From contig JBHOGO010000019.1 in assembly GCA_043421945.1 (NCBI GenBank), forward strand, positions 1 to 58,691: a stretch of 58,691 bases of DNA, given 5' to 3'. The position numbers and the translations under genes are program-made. Under the pieces are notes generated by a model. That model was not told the origin of the DNA, searched no databases, and saw only the letters and a list, made by a program, of their open reading frames with translations. Below are positions 7,172-15,149 of this stretch, piece after piece; the first letter of the stretch is position 1; the number at the start of each line of letters is the position of its first letter. This DNA comes from Thaumasiovibrio sp043421945 (lineage in GTDB: Bacteria; Pseudomonadota; Gammaproteobacteria; Enterobacterales; Vibrionaceae).

Positions 7172-8869
7172 GTGCTAAAAGATTTAAGTGAGATTATTGT
7201 GAAGTGTCGTTCAGCTTTTGACGGACTTGAACATACTGGGGATCTTCATATCAATGGAGAATTTGCTAGTCTCTTAGAAAATACGCTGAAAACACTGGAG
7301 CCTAAATCCACCTTTGAAATCCAGCCTTTCTCTATCACTCTGAAGAATGAGCATGGATTGCGAACAGATTTACCTTCTTCCTTACTTTGGTATGGCTCGA
7401 CGTTCTGGGAGTTAGAATTAGCACTAAGTGAGTACAAAGGGCTATTGGCTAAACTGAAGCAGTATTTGGCAGAAAAAGGTCATACTGCCTCTGAAATTAA
7501 AGCCTTCCTGAAAACACTACCTTCTTCGAACTATGACCCTAGCACCACTATAGGTAAAGAGATAGAAAGCTTTATTTTCAACACCTTAAGTAATTATGAC
7601 TCGATATTATTTCGTAAACTTTTGACTGAACGCGAATGGTGGTTCAAGCCATTTCATCAGACGGAGCAAACTAGCGGAAAAACTTTAGACCGTAGTGATG
7701 TTTTCCAGTCATCTTTTGATTTGGCTGCCAGAGTAATTGTCGCTAACTCATCACGCCTTATTCTTGTAACTAAAGCATTTTCTAGCTCTAGTGACTTAAG
7801 AGCTTCTTTTGAAAACTTAAGTCATGATCCTGTTGAATATTTTGATAATGATAGCACCTCTGAGCCTGTTGGAATCGAAGGGACGGGCGGTTGCATTCCA
7901 TTCGTGGGCTCGGGTCAGAATAAAATTTATTACGGTGCACCAGGTACCGGAAAGAGTTACTCTCTTTCTCAAAACTTACCGGAAAAGCAGCTTATCCGGA
8001 CGGTATTCCACCCAGATACCCAATATAGCGACTTCGTTGGTTGCCTCAAACCAATTATGAAAAATGGGAATGTCGGTTATGGGTTCCGTGCTGGACCTTT
8101 CACCGAAGCTGTGATCAAAGCAGTGCAAAGTCCCAGTGTAAGCTTTCATCTCATTATAGAAGAAATTAATCGCGCTTCCGCTGCAGCAGTGTTTGGGGAA
8201 ATATTCCAACTACTAGATCGAGATGAACAGGGAAAAAGTGTTTACTCTATTCATATTTCTGATCCTGACATGCTTGCCTATATGAATGAAAGGACTAGTG
8301 ATTATTTTGCTGACGGTACTTTGCAGATCCCTTCAAACTTATCATTGCTTGCTACGATGAATAGTAGTGACCAAGCTGTAATGCCTATGGACACTGCTTT
8401 CAAACGTCGCTGGCAATTCAAGTATTTAAGTATTGATTATACGAAAGCGACTCCTGGAAGCCTTTCGTTGAATATCTCATACGAAGATAGTGTTCATAAA
8501 GCTACTGTAGAGTGGGCAGTTCTTGCCAAGTGTATCAACGAGATTTTAGCTTCACTGAACATCCCTGAGGATCGGCTTCTCGGACACAGATTCGTCAGCG
8601 AAGGAGAACTTGCTTCTGACTCAGAAGAAACTCTTAAAGGGAAATTGTTCATGTACCTCTGGGATGATGTTTTACGTCATGGACAACATGCAGCTGTGTT
8701 TAAGGAGTTTGTTGAGTCTAATGGCTATTCTGTTGAGCTGACTAACTTCGGTCAACTAATAGAAGCCTTTGAAGCTGGAAAAGCTGTTTTCAGTGATGAC
8801 CTAGAGTTTAGAATCCTCGAAGCCAGTCGTATTGTGCCCTCCGAAGGCGAAGAAATCGGTACTGAATAA
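7172..8869 (+). CDS. McrB-like AAA+ NTPase subunit of restriction enzyme
   Basis: A 565-aa protein with a GTG start at 7172. Residues 1-245 are a helical N-terminal domain not recognised as the McrB 5mC-binding domain. The motor follows: Walker A GAPGTGKS (255-262), Walker B LIIEEINRA (327-335), the McrB-type signature MNSSDQ (396-401; MNTxD in McrB) and MDTAFKRRW (406-414), which supplies arginine-finger residues. The family uses GTP in E. coli McrB. In LlaJI (R1) and BsuMI (YdiS), similar proteins pair with a McrC-like nuclease and an m5C methyltransferase to form a restriction system for unmethylated sites. The stop overlaps the next start (TAATG), indicating translational coupling with the nuclease. 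Confidence 0.88.
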   Translation: MLKDLSEIIVKCRSAFDGLEHTGDLHINGEFASLLENTLKTLEPKSTFEIQPFSITLKNEHGLRTDLPSSLLWYGSTFWELELALSEYKGLLAKLKQYLAEKGHTASEIKAFLKTLPSSNYDPSTTIGKEIESFIFNTLSNYDSILFRKLLTEREWWFKPFHQTEQTSGKTLDRSDVFQSSFDLAARVIVANSSRLILVTKAFSSSSDLRASFENLSHDPVEYFDNDSTSEPVGIEGTGGCIPFVGSGQNKIYYGAPGTGKSYSLSQNLPEKQLIRTVFHPDTQYSDFVGCLKPIMKNGNVGYGFRAGPFTEAVIKAVQSPSVSFHLIIEEINRASAAAVFGEIFQLLDRDEQGKSVYSIHISDPDMLAYMNERTSDYFADGTLQIPSNLSLLATMNSSDQAVMPMDTAFKRRWQFKYLSIDYTKATPGSLSLNISYEDSVHKATVEWAVLAKCINEILASLNIPEDRLLGHRFVSEGELASDSEETLKGKLFMYLWDDVLRHGQHAAVFKEFVESNGYSVELTNFGQLIEAFEAGKAVFSDDLEFRILEASRIVPSEGEEIGTE

Positions 8870-10149
8870 TGGTGTGCAAGCTTCATTTTTACACAGACCG
8901 AGCCCTACTATCATCTGTTCCTTCAGGTGTCCGGAGCCACCTACGATCTCGTCACTTGGCAACAGGGGAAGGAAGTCGTGCCAATTTTTGTGGTGTAATA
9001 ACCACAGAAAATGGTGCCCACATTTTCTTTCCACGCAATACCGAGCTTCCTGAACACGGGAGCCGAGAGGGCTATAGGTTAGCATCTTTCATCATGCGTG
9101 CAATTCGGCGCTACACTGCAGACAAAACTTCTATGGAGTATGCCGATGATGAGGGTCATGAAGAGGTAAATGGTCACCGTCTTGGGTTGATACATGATTT
9201 ACTTGACGACTTTTATCAAAACGGGTTGTACTCTAGACGGTTGTCCGAGCGAGTTATAAATACAGGAAAACCGGACTGGAAACGAACCCTCTGCCGGCAT
9301 ATGCCTTTTCCAGGTAGTGGAGGTCCAATTTATCTGAACATTGAGGGGGTTAGGCGGAGGTATGTTTCCGGTTGCGAAATTGCTCGTATTCATGCGATGG
9401 TAATTCGTGAACTAGATGAGGCATTCGGCTGGATTATTTCAGGCAGTGACAGATCGATCTCTTCAGACATTTGCGCGGTGCCCGTTCCTAAAGGAAATAC
9501 AGGAACATGGAAGGCTTCCGTAGAGAAAGAATTATCACAGACATATTCCGATAGGGATATACGATTACTGGAGATGTTGTCTGAGTTCCTTATTGATCGT
9601 CGCGGAGATAGCAGCAACAATGCTGTTATCGGCATTCGCCATTTTCACGGTATGTGGGAGCACATGCTTGATAGATCACTGCAGTGGAATTTCCCAGTCA
9701 ACCGCCTTTTGTCCGTACCTGCTTATCGGTTAGATGACGGACAGTTGGTTGCCGCTCCATCAAAAGGGCAACGCACTGACACCGTTTTACACCGTGAAGG
9801 TTCAAAGCTATTTGCTGTGGTCGATGCTAAATATTACGGGGCCAAAGGAATAGGCAGCGCCCCAGGCTGGCCGGATTTGGTCAAGCAATTTTTTTATGCT
9901 AAAGCTCTCAGTGTCTATAAACCGGGAGCCCGTATCAATAATGTATTTGTTTTTCCTGGAAGTGGCCCTCTTCGCTCAGTTCACATGATCGAAAGGAGCA
10001 ATAAGGCCTTACAGGATGAACACTATCCACCGATAAAATGTACTTACGTGGATCCTGTCGTTCTTATGGAACATTATGTTAAAGGAACTAAGATGAAAGA
10101 TCTTAGTGAAGAGTTACTTTCAGAACAGGTCTTCACAGCAACTTTATAG
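8869..10149 (+). CDS. LlaJI-type restriction endonuclease subunit (McrC-like)
   Basis: A 426-aa protein translationally coupled to the McrB-like gene. It has a PD-(D/E)XK nuclease core: GIRHFHGMWEHML with Glu264, QRTDTVL with Asp304, VVDAKYYG with Asp319 and Lys321, and a downstream DLVKQFFYAKAL with Gln340. The N-terminal region (about 1-250) presumably contacts the NTPase. The layout W-E, then RTD, then DAK is that of the LlaJI restriction endonuclease family. It is predicted to cleave DNA together with the upstream NTPase, directed or restrained by the divergent methyltransferase. No frame lesions are seen, so the module looks intact inside an otherwise damaged prophage. Confidence 0.88.
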   Translation: MVCKLHFYTDRALLSSVPSGVRSHLRSRHLATGEGSRANFCGVITTENGAHIFFPRNTELPEHGSREGYRLASFIMRAIRRYTADKTSMEYADDEGHEEVNGHRLGLIHDLLDDFYQNGLYSRRLSERVINTGKPDWKRTLCRHMPFPGSGGPIYLNIEGVRRRYVSGCEIARIHAMVIRELDEAFGWIISGSDRSISSDICAVPVPKGNTGTWKASVEKELSQTYSDRDIRLLEMLSEFLIDRRGDSSNNAVIGIRHFHGMWEHMLDRSLQWNFPVNRLLSVPAYRLDDGQLVAAPSKGQRTDTVLHREGSKLFAVVDAKYYGAKGIGSAPGWPDLVKQFFYAKALSVYKPGARINNVFVFPGSGPLRSVHMIERSNKALQDEHYPPIKCTYVDPVVLMEHYVKGTKMKDLSEELLSEQVFTATL

Positions 10150-10180
10150 ACATGACCATCTCGCGAGGTGGCTTTCAAAC

Positions 10181-10488
10181 CCCGTTTAAACTCTCCCCAA
10201 ATCGTTTAAACGGGTATCACCCATACAATGCCCCTACTCCCCCCCATCAACGCTTCTACGCGCTTCTCAGACTTGTTGTAAAAACTCCGCTACCATCTCG
10301 CTGATCGCTTCAATATCGCTACTACCGCCCCCTAGCCATTCGCGCTGTGGGATGGCGGCTGTTTGGGCGCGCATCTCGGGTGTGCCGCCGTATTGGTGGA
10401 TGGCGCCGTATTCTAGGTTTGTGCCAAATTCGAGGTTGTCGTTTGAGGTTTGGTAGGCGAGTTCGCCACTGAGGTGCATGTTGAGCTG
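10181..10488. repeat. direct repeat copy 1 (3' end of G plus downstream hairpin)
   Basis: About 308 bases that match 11146-11454 almost base for base, in the same orientation, with a few substitutions (for example ACCGCCCCC versus ACTGACCCCC in the G codons) and a small length difference near 10256. The repeat starts with the inverted repeat CCCGTTTAAAC-12-GTTTAAACGGG and ends at TTGAGCTG within the G coding sequence. Confidence 0.93.
10267..10488 (-). pseudogene. 3' fragment of gene G (virion morphogenesis protein)
   Basis: It encodes the last 70 or so residues of the G protein (MHLSGELAYQTSNDNLEF to MVAEFLQQV) and is nearly identical to the C-terminus of the intact gene at 11221-11679. Upstream the sequence diverges at once (TTGAGCTG, then unrelated AT-rich DNA), so it lacks its 5' half. 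An in-frame ATG exists but no good ribosome-binding site. It is best read as a duplicated remnant left by cargo insertion. Confidence 0.88.
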
Positions 10489-10603
10489 AAATGTAAGATA
10501 AGCTATTTCTTAACCAGTACTGCAATTACTCAAAGTGACTCTTTTATCAAAAGGATATGTCACGTGTTACAATATGGCCTTTAAAATGTCTGCTTTTGAG
10601 AAT

Positions 10604-11050
10604 ATGAAACTACTTTTTCTGCTGTTTACTCTTATCTTAGTTGGTTGTAATTCAAGTGGCTTGGATACCCCAGAAGATACTTCCCATTGCTCTGATGATA
10701 ACGTTGTACGCCAAACTAACAATTCGTTTAAGATCAGTCCCAACTACTGTAATGACGTCACTCAATATGAGTATAAAGATGATCACTATTACCACGTTGT
10801 AGAAGGTGGGGTAAAGGCCCAGTTTTTTAACAAAGATATCCTTGATTTACCAAGTCACATACTTTTTGATACGACTCGTCAAGACTATTACACCTATGAC
10901 CGTAATAGTCAGTGCTACCGATACGGAAAAACCAATGAACTTCATTGCGAAGGACAGCCTGGCTCTAGGTATACGTATCTTGTCAGAACGTACAATTATT
11001 CTACTTTAAGTGAGTTAATTGAAACTGCGACTAAAAATGCCACTCACTAA
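10604..11050 (+). CDS. small lipoprotein, phage cargo (moron)
   Basis: About 148 aa from the ATG at 10604, with a signal peptide and lipobox (LLFLLFTLILVGC, Cys15) followed by a Cys-containing, Tyr-rich secreted domain (CSDD, NYCND, SQCYRYG, LHCEG) that probably forms disulfides. It lies on the strand opposite to the phage late genes, is AT-richer than they are, and is bracketed by the two copies of the G 3' repeat. These are hallmarks of a moron expressed from the lysogen. Surface lipoproteins of prophages often cause superinfection exclusion or alter the cell surface; that role is a guess. A longer frame starts at 10535 but has no better start signal. Confidence 0.7.
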   Translation: MKLLFLLFTLILVGCNSSGLDTPEDTSHCSDDNVVRQTNNSFKISPNYCNDVTQYEYKDDHYYHVVEGGVKAQFFNKDILDLPSHILFDTTRQDYYTYDRNSQCYRYGKTNELHCEGQPGSRYTYLVRTYNYSTLSELIETATKNATH

Positions 11051-11062
11051 TAATGCTACGCT

Positions 11063-11120
11063 CATATCAAACAAGTTCATAAATCACATTCTGAAATTAA
11101 CCAGATTTTAGTTTGATATG
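11063..11120. repeat. inverted repeat downstream of the lipoprotein gene
   Basis: CATATCAAAC (11063-11072) and GTTTGATATG (11111-11120) form a perfect 10-bp inverted repeat with 38 bases between. It lies just after the lipoprotein stop. It might form a weak transcript end or mark the old edge of the insert. There is no T tract. Confidence 0.35.
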
Positions 11121-11145
11121 GTACTGATTAATATCAGCTCAACTA

Positions 11146-11179
11146 CCCGTTTAAACTCTCCCCAAATCGTTTAAACGGG
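11146..11179. repeat. 11-bp inverted repeat with GTTTAAAC arms (also at 10181-10214)
   Basis: CCCGTTTAAAC tctccccaaatc GTTTAAACGGG. The arms are perfect and themselves contain the palindrome GTTTAAAC. The same 34 bases occur unchanged at 10181-10214, in both cases just downstream of a G 3' end and at the edge of a cargo block. It lacks a T tract, so a protein-binding or recombination role is as likely as termination. Confidence 0.7.
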
Positions 11180-11454
11180 TATCACCCATACAATGCCCCT
11201 ACTCTCCCCCATCAACGCTTCTACACGCTTCTACACGCTTGTTGTAAAAACTCCGCTACCATCTCGCTGATCGCTTCAATATCGCTACTACTGACCCCCA
11301 GCCATTCACGCTGTGGTATGGCTGCTGTTTGGGCGCGCATCTCGGGTGTGCCGCCGTATTGGTGGATGGCGCCGTATTCTAGGTTTGTGCCAAATTCGAG
11401 GTTGTCGTTTGAGGTTTGGTAGGCGAGTTCGCCACTGAGGTGCATATTGAGCTG
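11146..11454. repeat. direct repeat copy 2 (native 3' end of G plus downstream hairpin)
   Basis: This is the partner of 10181-10488. This copy is continuous with the full-length G gene, so it is the original location or the most complete one. Recombination between the copies would delete about 965 bases including the lipoprotein gene. Confidence 0.93.
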
Positions 11455-11679
11455 GAGAATGAGGCTTTGATTCTTGGGCTTGTTGTAATTGGCTGAGTAC
11501 GTTTGCCATGGCTCGCCGCTGGGGGTGGTTTGGTCGCGAAAACGTTGATCGTGAATAAGGAGCAGCTGTTCGCCAATGTTATTAAGCACGGGCTCTAGGT
11601 TGCTGCCCCGTTGGACGAGCTGCTGAAGCTGGCTTCTTATCGGGTCGATGCCGTTGGCTTCTAGGGTGATGCCTGCCAT
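11221..11679 (-). CDS. phage virion morphogenesis protein (Mu gpG-like)
   Basis: A 152-aa protein of the phage virion morphogenesis family (tail completion S/Mu G): MAGITLEANGIDPIRSQLQQL, GEQLLLIHDQRFRDQTTPSG, SGELAYQTSNDNLEFGTNLEYGAIHQYG and IPQREWLG near the C-terminus are the family landmarks. It probably acts in head-tail joining. Its stop is followed by the hairpin-containing repeat and then cargo. Its start overlaps the stop of the preceding 63-aa gene. Confidence 0.85.
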   Translation of the reverse strand: MAGITLEANGIDPIRSQLQQLVQRGSNLEPVLNNIGEQLLLIHDQRFRDQTTPSGEPWQTYSANYNKPKNQSLILQLNMHLSGELAYQTSNDNLEFGTNLEYGAIHQYGGTPEMRAQTAAIPQREWLGVSSSDIEAISEMVAEFLQQACRSV

Positions 11680-11870
11680 TAAAAGTACCCCGCTTGCTGG
11701 GCTTGGGCGAACAGTTCGGGGCTGGCGGCCACCATCATTGCTTCCCAGAGATCGCCTAGCTGGTCGGCTTCTTCACCGTGGGCTTGGCTGATGAGTTTAT
11801 CCAGTGTTTGAATCGCTTCAAGGGTGAGTGGCTGGTTGAACAGCGCCTCGGCTTGGGTTAATGGGGTCAT
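11679..11870 (-). CDS. small phage protein of unknown function
   Basis: A 63-aa acidic helical protein (MTPLTQAEALFNQPLTLEAI to QAQQAGYF) with a good ribosome-binding site (GAGGAAG about 6 bases upstream) and a stop that overlaps the G start. It sits where Mu-like phages normally encode the roughly 400-aa F (gp30) minor head protein. It does not resemble F and may be a small late gene or the remnant of a deletion; I do not recognise its family. Confidence 0.6.
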   Translation of the reverse strand: MTPLTQAEALFNQPLTLEAIQTLDKLISQAHGEEADQLGDLWEAMMVAASPELFAQAQQAGYF

Positions 11871-11958
11871 GGTTTTCTTCCTCTCTTCCTCTCTTCCTTT
11901 TCTTTGTTGCCTAATTGCCTAGTTGCTCAGTGACTCAGTGGTGATGGCGACGGTGTCG

Positions 11959-13323
11959 CTAATAAAGGCGAAGTTGTGCGATATGGGTGGTGGGGCTGTC
12001 GATTTGGAGCCCTGTGTCGGTTTGGGTTTCGCTACTGAGGGCGGCTTGGTTTGCGGGGAGTTGGCTTTCTTTGAGCCCGAGTATGGCTTCGCCCTGTTTG
12101 GCTTGGGGGATCTGTGTTTTTTCGTGTACCCAACTGACGGGGATCTGCATGCCGAGTTTGACGAGGTTGGGCAGCGATTCCGAGAGGTGTTTGATGTCTT
12201 CTGCTTCGGTGAGGTCGAACTCGAAGCGAGGGTGACGGTTGGGGCTGGTGTAGCTTTTGCCGTTGAGGGCATAGAGCGGATAGACCAGATCGCGACTGAA
12301 GGTGGCGGCGATGCGGGTGAGGTCGAAGTTGCGGATCTCTTCACGGACTTCGTTGTGAACGTTGCCGAGGGCGTTGGTGCTGGTTTTGCCGTCGGCTTGG
12401 CTGGTGAGTGTGCCGCCTAGAATCGCTTTGCTCATCGATTTTTCGCACCAGCTGACCATTGCCATGAAGGGGTCGCTGGCACCTTCTGCGGCTTTTTCAA
12501 AGTCGATTTCCATGCCTTTGGGGATGATGCCGCCTGCGTTGTGGCCGATGCTCATGATGGCGCGTAGTAAGGTGTTTTTTTCTCGCTCGGTGGCGCCGTC
12601 GGGGTATTTGCCGATGCGCATGGGTAAGCCGTAGATTTCGAGGAATTCGGCGAGGTCTCGCACGCTGTAGTTTTTGAAGAGGAACGGCCAGGCCAGAACG
12701 CGGATGAGCCCTTGCCGTGATAAGTAGCCTGATTTGGCTTTGCCGATGTGGCTTATCCATCCAAAGGGGCGCAGGGGTTCGCCTTCGGCGGTGCCGTCGC
12801 GTAGACGCAGTTCGTTGCGGTTAGTTTGGTTGACGGTAAACCATGAGGGCTCGCGGAAGTCGTAGCCTGTGACGATGTGGGTGTTGGCTTGATAATCCCA
12901 GCGCATTTCGAGATTGGCAAAGCCTTTGAGGATGCCGTCTGCGAGGTCGAAGATGCTGTCGTCTAGCCATGTGGCGTCTTCGAGTAGTTCTTGAAGCATG
13001 TCGGTATCGCGTTGTTCGGCGGCGGTGGCGTTGCGTGGGGGGACGATGCGCCAGTCTTGGCCGAGCAGTGCCATTTTGCGTTTGGCGAGTTCGCTTTGCA
13101 GGTGGGCGTCTTTCTCTTCCATGTCTTCGGCGAGTTCACTTTGGCTGATGAGGTCGTGATGTTCGGCGCGCTGGAGGATGTCGGCAAGTTTGCGTGGGGT
13201 AAGCCCGCTTGAGGGGTGGTCGGCGTAGTGGCGGTTTAGGGGGGCGAGCTTGGCGTCGGCTTGGGTTTGTTGTTCGTCGAGGGGCTCTGAGCGTAGTTCG
13301 CGGCCGTAGATGTCGATAATCAT
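11959..13323 (-). CDS. portal protein (Mu gp29-like, DUF935)
   Basis: A 454-aa DUF935 portal. Landmarks in order: MIIDIYGRELRSEPL, LTPRKLADILQRAEHHDLISQ, EDMEEKDAHLQSELAKRK, WFTVNQTNRNELRL, GYLSRQGLIRVLAWPFLFKNY, FLEIYGLPMRIGKYPDGAT, ILGGTLTSQADGKTS and a C-terminal KHLSESLPNLVKLGMQIPVSWV. The C-terminus (IDSPTTHIAQLRLY) is shorter than the roughly 500 aa of Mu gp29 and looks unlike normal portal ends, so the gene may have lost its tail together with the missing F gene downstream. The portal forms the DNA entry ring of the procapsid. Confidence 0.88.
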   Translation of the reverse strand: MIIDIYGRELRSEPLDEQQTQADAKLAPLNRHYADHPSSGLTPRKLADILQRAEHHDLISQSELAEDMEEKDAHLQSELAKRKMALLGQDWRIVPPRNATAAEQRDTDMLQELLEDATWLDDSIFDLADGILKGFANLEMRWDYQANTHIVTGYDFREPSWFTVNQTNRNELRLRDGTAEGEPLRPFGWISHIGKAKSGYLSRQGLIRVLAWPFLFKNYSVRDLAEFLEIYGLPMRIGKYPDGATEREKNTLLRAIMSIGHNAGGIIPKGMEIDFEKAAEGASDPFMAMVSWCEKSMSKAILGGTLTSQADGKTSTNALGNVHNEVREEIRNFDLTRIAATFSRDLVYPLYALNGKSYTSPNRHPRFEFDLTEAEDIKHLSESLPNLVKLGMQIPVSWVHEKTQIPQAKQGEAILGLKESQLPANQAALSSETQTDTGLQIDSPTTHIAQLRLY

Positions 13324-13357
13324 AGTTTTGGTTCCTATCGGCTATCGCACTAGAACG

Positions 13358-13425
13358 CAGATACGCGTAAACCCATCCTTGGGGCTTTGCTCCAGCATCC
13401 ATGCTGGAGAGAATCTGCTTATCCA
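13358..13425. repeat. dispersed structured repeat, copy A
   Basis: The shared layout is CAGAYACGC, then CCCATCCTTGGGGCTT, a 20-base hairpin, then AGAATCTGCTTATCC. The hairpin here is CTCCAGCATCCATGCTGGAG (13390-13409), a perfect 9-bp stem. A second full copy (16403-16470) has a different hairpin sequence at exactly the same place. It lies in the gap between portal and terminase genes. Confidence 0.75.
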
Positions 13426-13520
13426 ATGCGATAACCTTTGGGTTAAATTTGAAGCTTCCGTTTTGTTGCCATAAATCCGCTTATTTTCTCGGTATACCTC
13501 TCGTTTAATTTGTAAAAAAA

Positions 13521-13575
13521 GCATCCATGCTGGAGAGAATCTGCTGATTCAGTGCGGCAGCTTTTTCGTTAATTT
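13521..13575. repeat. dispersed structured repeat, right-half copy
   Basis: GCATCCATGCTGGAGAGAATCTGCT is repeated exactly from 13395-13419 (25 bases; positions 13521-13545 here), followed by degraded similarity (CAGTGCG, GTTAATTTCAAAA) up to the terminase stop. The left half including the 5' hairpin arm is replaced by an A tract. Confidence 0.65.
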
Positions 13576-15149
13576 CAAAAACAGCCGCTTTCTAGTTCGG
13601 CGAGGAGGTCGTCGTCTTCGGTCAGGTCGCTGGCTTTGGGGAGCGGGGTAAATTCGATGGCGCTGCCTGTCATGTGGCTGGCGCGGATTGCCATGGCGAG
13701 GCCGACGGCGAAGTCTCCGTGGCGTTGTTTGCCGTCTCGCCCTTTGGTTTTGCCTTTGTCTATTTTGGGGATGCCGTTGATGACTTGGATGTGGTGGAGG
13801 TCGTCGCGGCAGTCTTCGTGCTTGGGGATGGTGAGGGTTTGGTCTTCAAATTCGGCTTTTAGCTTGGGCATCCATTCGCGATACCACGGGTCGTTGAGGG
13901 CAACTTGGTCGACCATTTCGGTGCCGTAACGCAGGGCGGCGGCTTCGGCAAGGTAACCACCGTTGCCTGTGGCGTCGAATGCCATGCCGCGTTTGCGGGG
14001 TAGCGCATCACAGAGGGCGACCATGATTTGGCGTTGGGCATCGTAGGTGAGGTTCCGCAGTTCGACGATGAATGGGACGCGTTTGGTGAGGCGCTTGGTG
14101 ATTTCGAGCGGGACGAAGATGGAGAGGTCGCCTTTGCGGGCAAAGTCTTCTCCGAAGGCGTGGGAGTGTTTGGGGTTGAGGGTGTTTAAATGGGGGGTTA
14201 ACACTTGTTTAATCCATGCTTCGATGTGGGCTTTGCGCTGTTGGTCGCTCCATTCCATGAAGCTTTTTCCGTTGTGTAGGGTGTCGGGAGCTTCGCAGCG
14301 AAGGACGGGGATGCCCGCTTGCATGGCGGCGTCTATTAATACGGTGGGGATGTACTGCCCTGCGCTGGCTTTAGGGACGCAGTAGTATTCTTCGAGGGCG
14401 TCGTCTTGGGTGGCGGTGTCGTTGAGGAGGTTGGTTTTCCACTCGTCTTCTTTGGCTTGTGTCCATGGCTCGCCGCCGTTTTGTGCTTGGCGTTGGCAGA
14501 TGCGTTTGTAGAGCCCCATGCGACAGGCATCATCGAGGGTGATGGTGTGAATGCTGTAGCGTTTGCGGTTGGCGCGGCTGTCGATAATGAGTTGGTTGAA
14601 GAGGTTGGCGACGCCGTTGTGGGTGCTGATGAGGCGTACTTTGCTGCCCCACATGGTGAGGGCGAGTGCGGCTTTGAGGACTTCGGCGAGGCGCTCATGA
14701 AAGGCGGCTTCGTCGATGATGACGTTGCCTTGCATCCCCCTGAGGTTTGAGGGGTTGGAGCTGAGTGCTTGGACTTTTAACCCTGAAGCGAAATAGACGA
14801 CGAAGGTTAGGATGGCTTTGTCTTCATCTTCGAGGACTTCTTCGCAGATCTCCCCTGCTGCTTTATCAAAGGCTTTCGCCCACATGGCGACGGCATCGAT
14901 AAACTCTCGTGCCATTTCTTTGTTGGAGCCGACGTAAAAGACATGACTGCCCCCTGCTTGGTGACTGGCCCCTGCGGTGAGTGCGGCGTCGGCGGCTTCT
15001 GCCCAGGTGATGCCTGTGCGTCGGGATTTTTCGGCGATTTTGAGGTCGCTTTTGTCGGCTATCCAGTAGCGTTGGTATGGGAGTAGCAGTTCGTTGGCAT
15101 CGTATTGGTAGTGAAGGTGTTTTACGGCGGTGGCGATGGGGCTAGGCAT
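13575..15149 (-). CDS. terminase large subunit (Mu gp28-like)
   Basis: A 524-aa packaging ATPase/nuclease. The Walker-A-like motif is SRRTGITWA (about residues 42-50), Walker B is NVIIDEAAFHE, and the C-terminal RNase H-like nuclease carries FDATGNGGYLAEAAA and a late HGDFAVGLAMAI Asp. The start overlaps the stop of the gp27-like gene (TAATG). The protein cuts concatemeric or integrated Mu-like DNA and pumps it through the portal encoded next. The length is close to Mu gp28, and the frame is open throughout. Confidence 0.9.
   Translation of the reverse strand: MPSPIATAVKHLHYQYDANELLLPYQRYWIADKSDLKIAEKSRRTGITWAEAADAALTAGASHQAGGSHVFYVGSNKEMAREFIDAVAMWAKAFDKAAGEICEEVLEDEDKAILTFVVYFASGLKVQALSSNPSNLRGMQGNVIIDEAAFHERLAEVLKAALALTMWGSKVRLISTHNGVANLFNQLIIDSRANRKRYSIHTITLDDACRMGLYKRICQRQAQNGGEPWTQAKEDEWKTNLLNDTATQDDALEEYYCVPKASAGQYIPTVLIDAAMQAGIPVLRCEAPDTLHNGKSFMEWSDQQRKAHIEAWIKQVLTPHLNTLNPKHSHAFGEDFARKGDLSIFVPLEITKRLTKRVPFIVELRNLTYDAQRQIMVALCDALPRKRGMAFDATGNGGYLAEAAALRYGTEMVDQVALNDPWYREWMPKLKAEFEDQTLTIPKHEDCRDDLHHIQVINGIPKIDKGKTKGRDGKQRHGDFAVGLAMAIRASHMTGSAIEFTPLPKASDLTEDDDLLAELESGCF

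Noticed and set aside
13342..13524. Short frames across the intergenic repeat near the portal
   Set aside because: They translate the structured repeat (with PQGW-like residues) and have no independent coding evidence.
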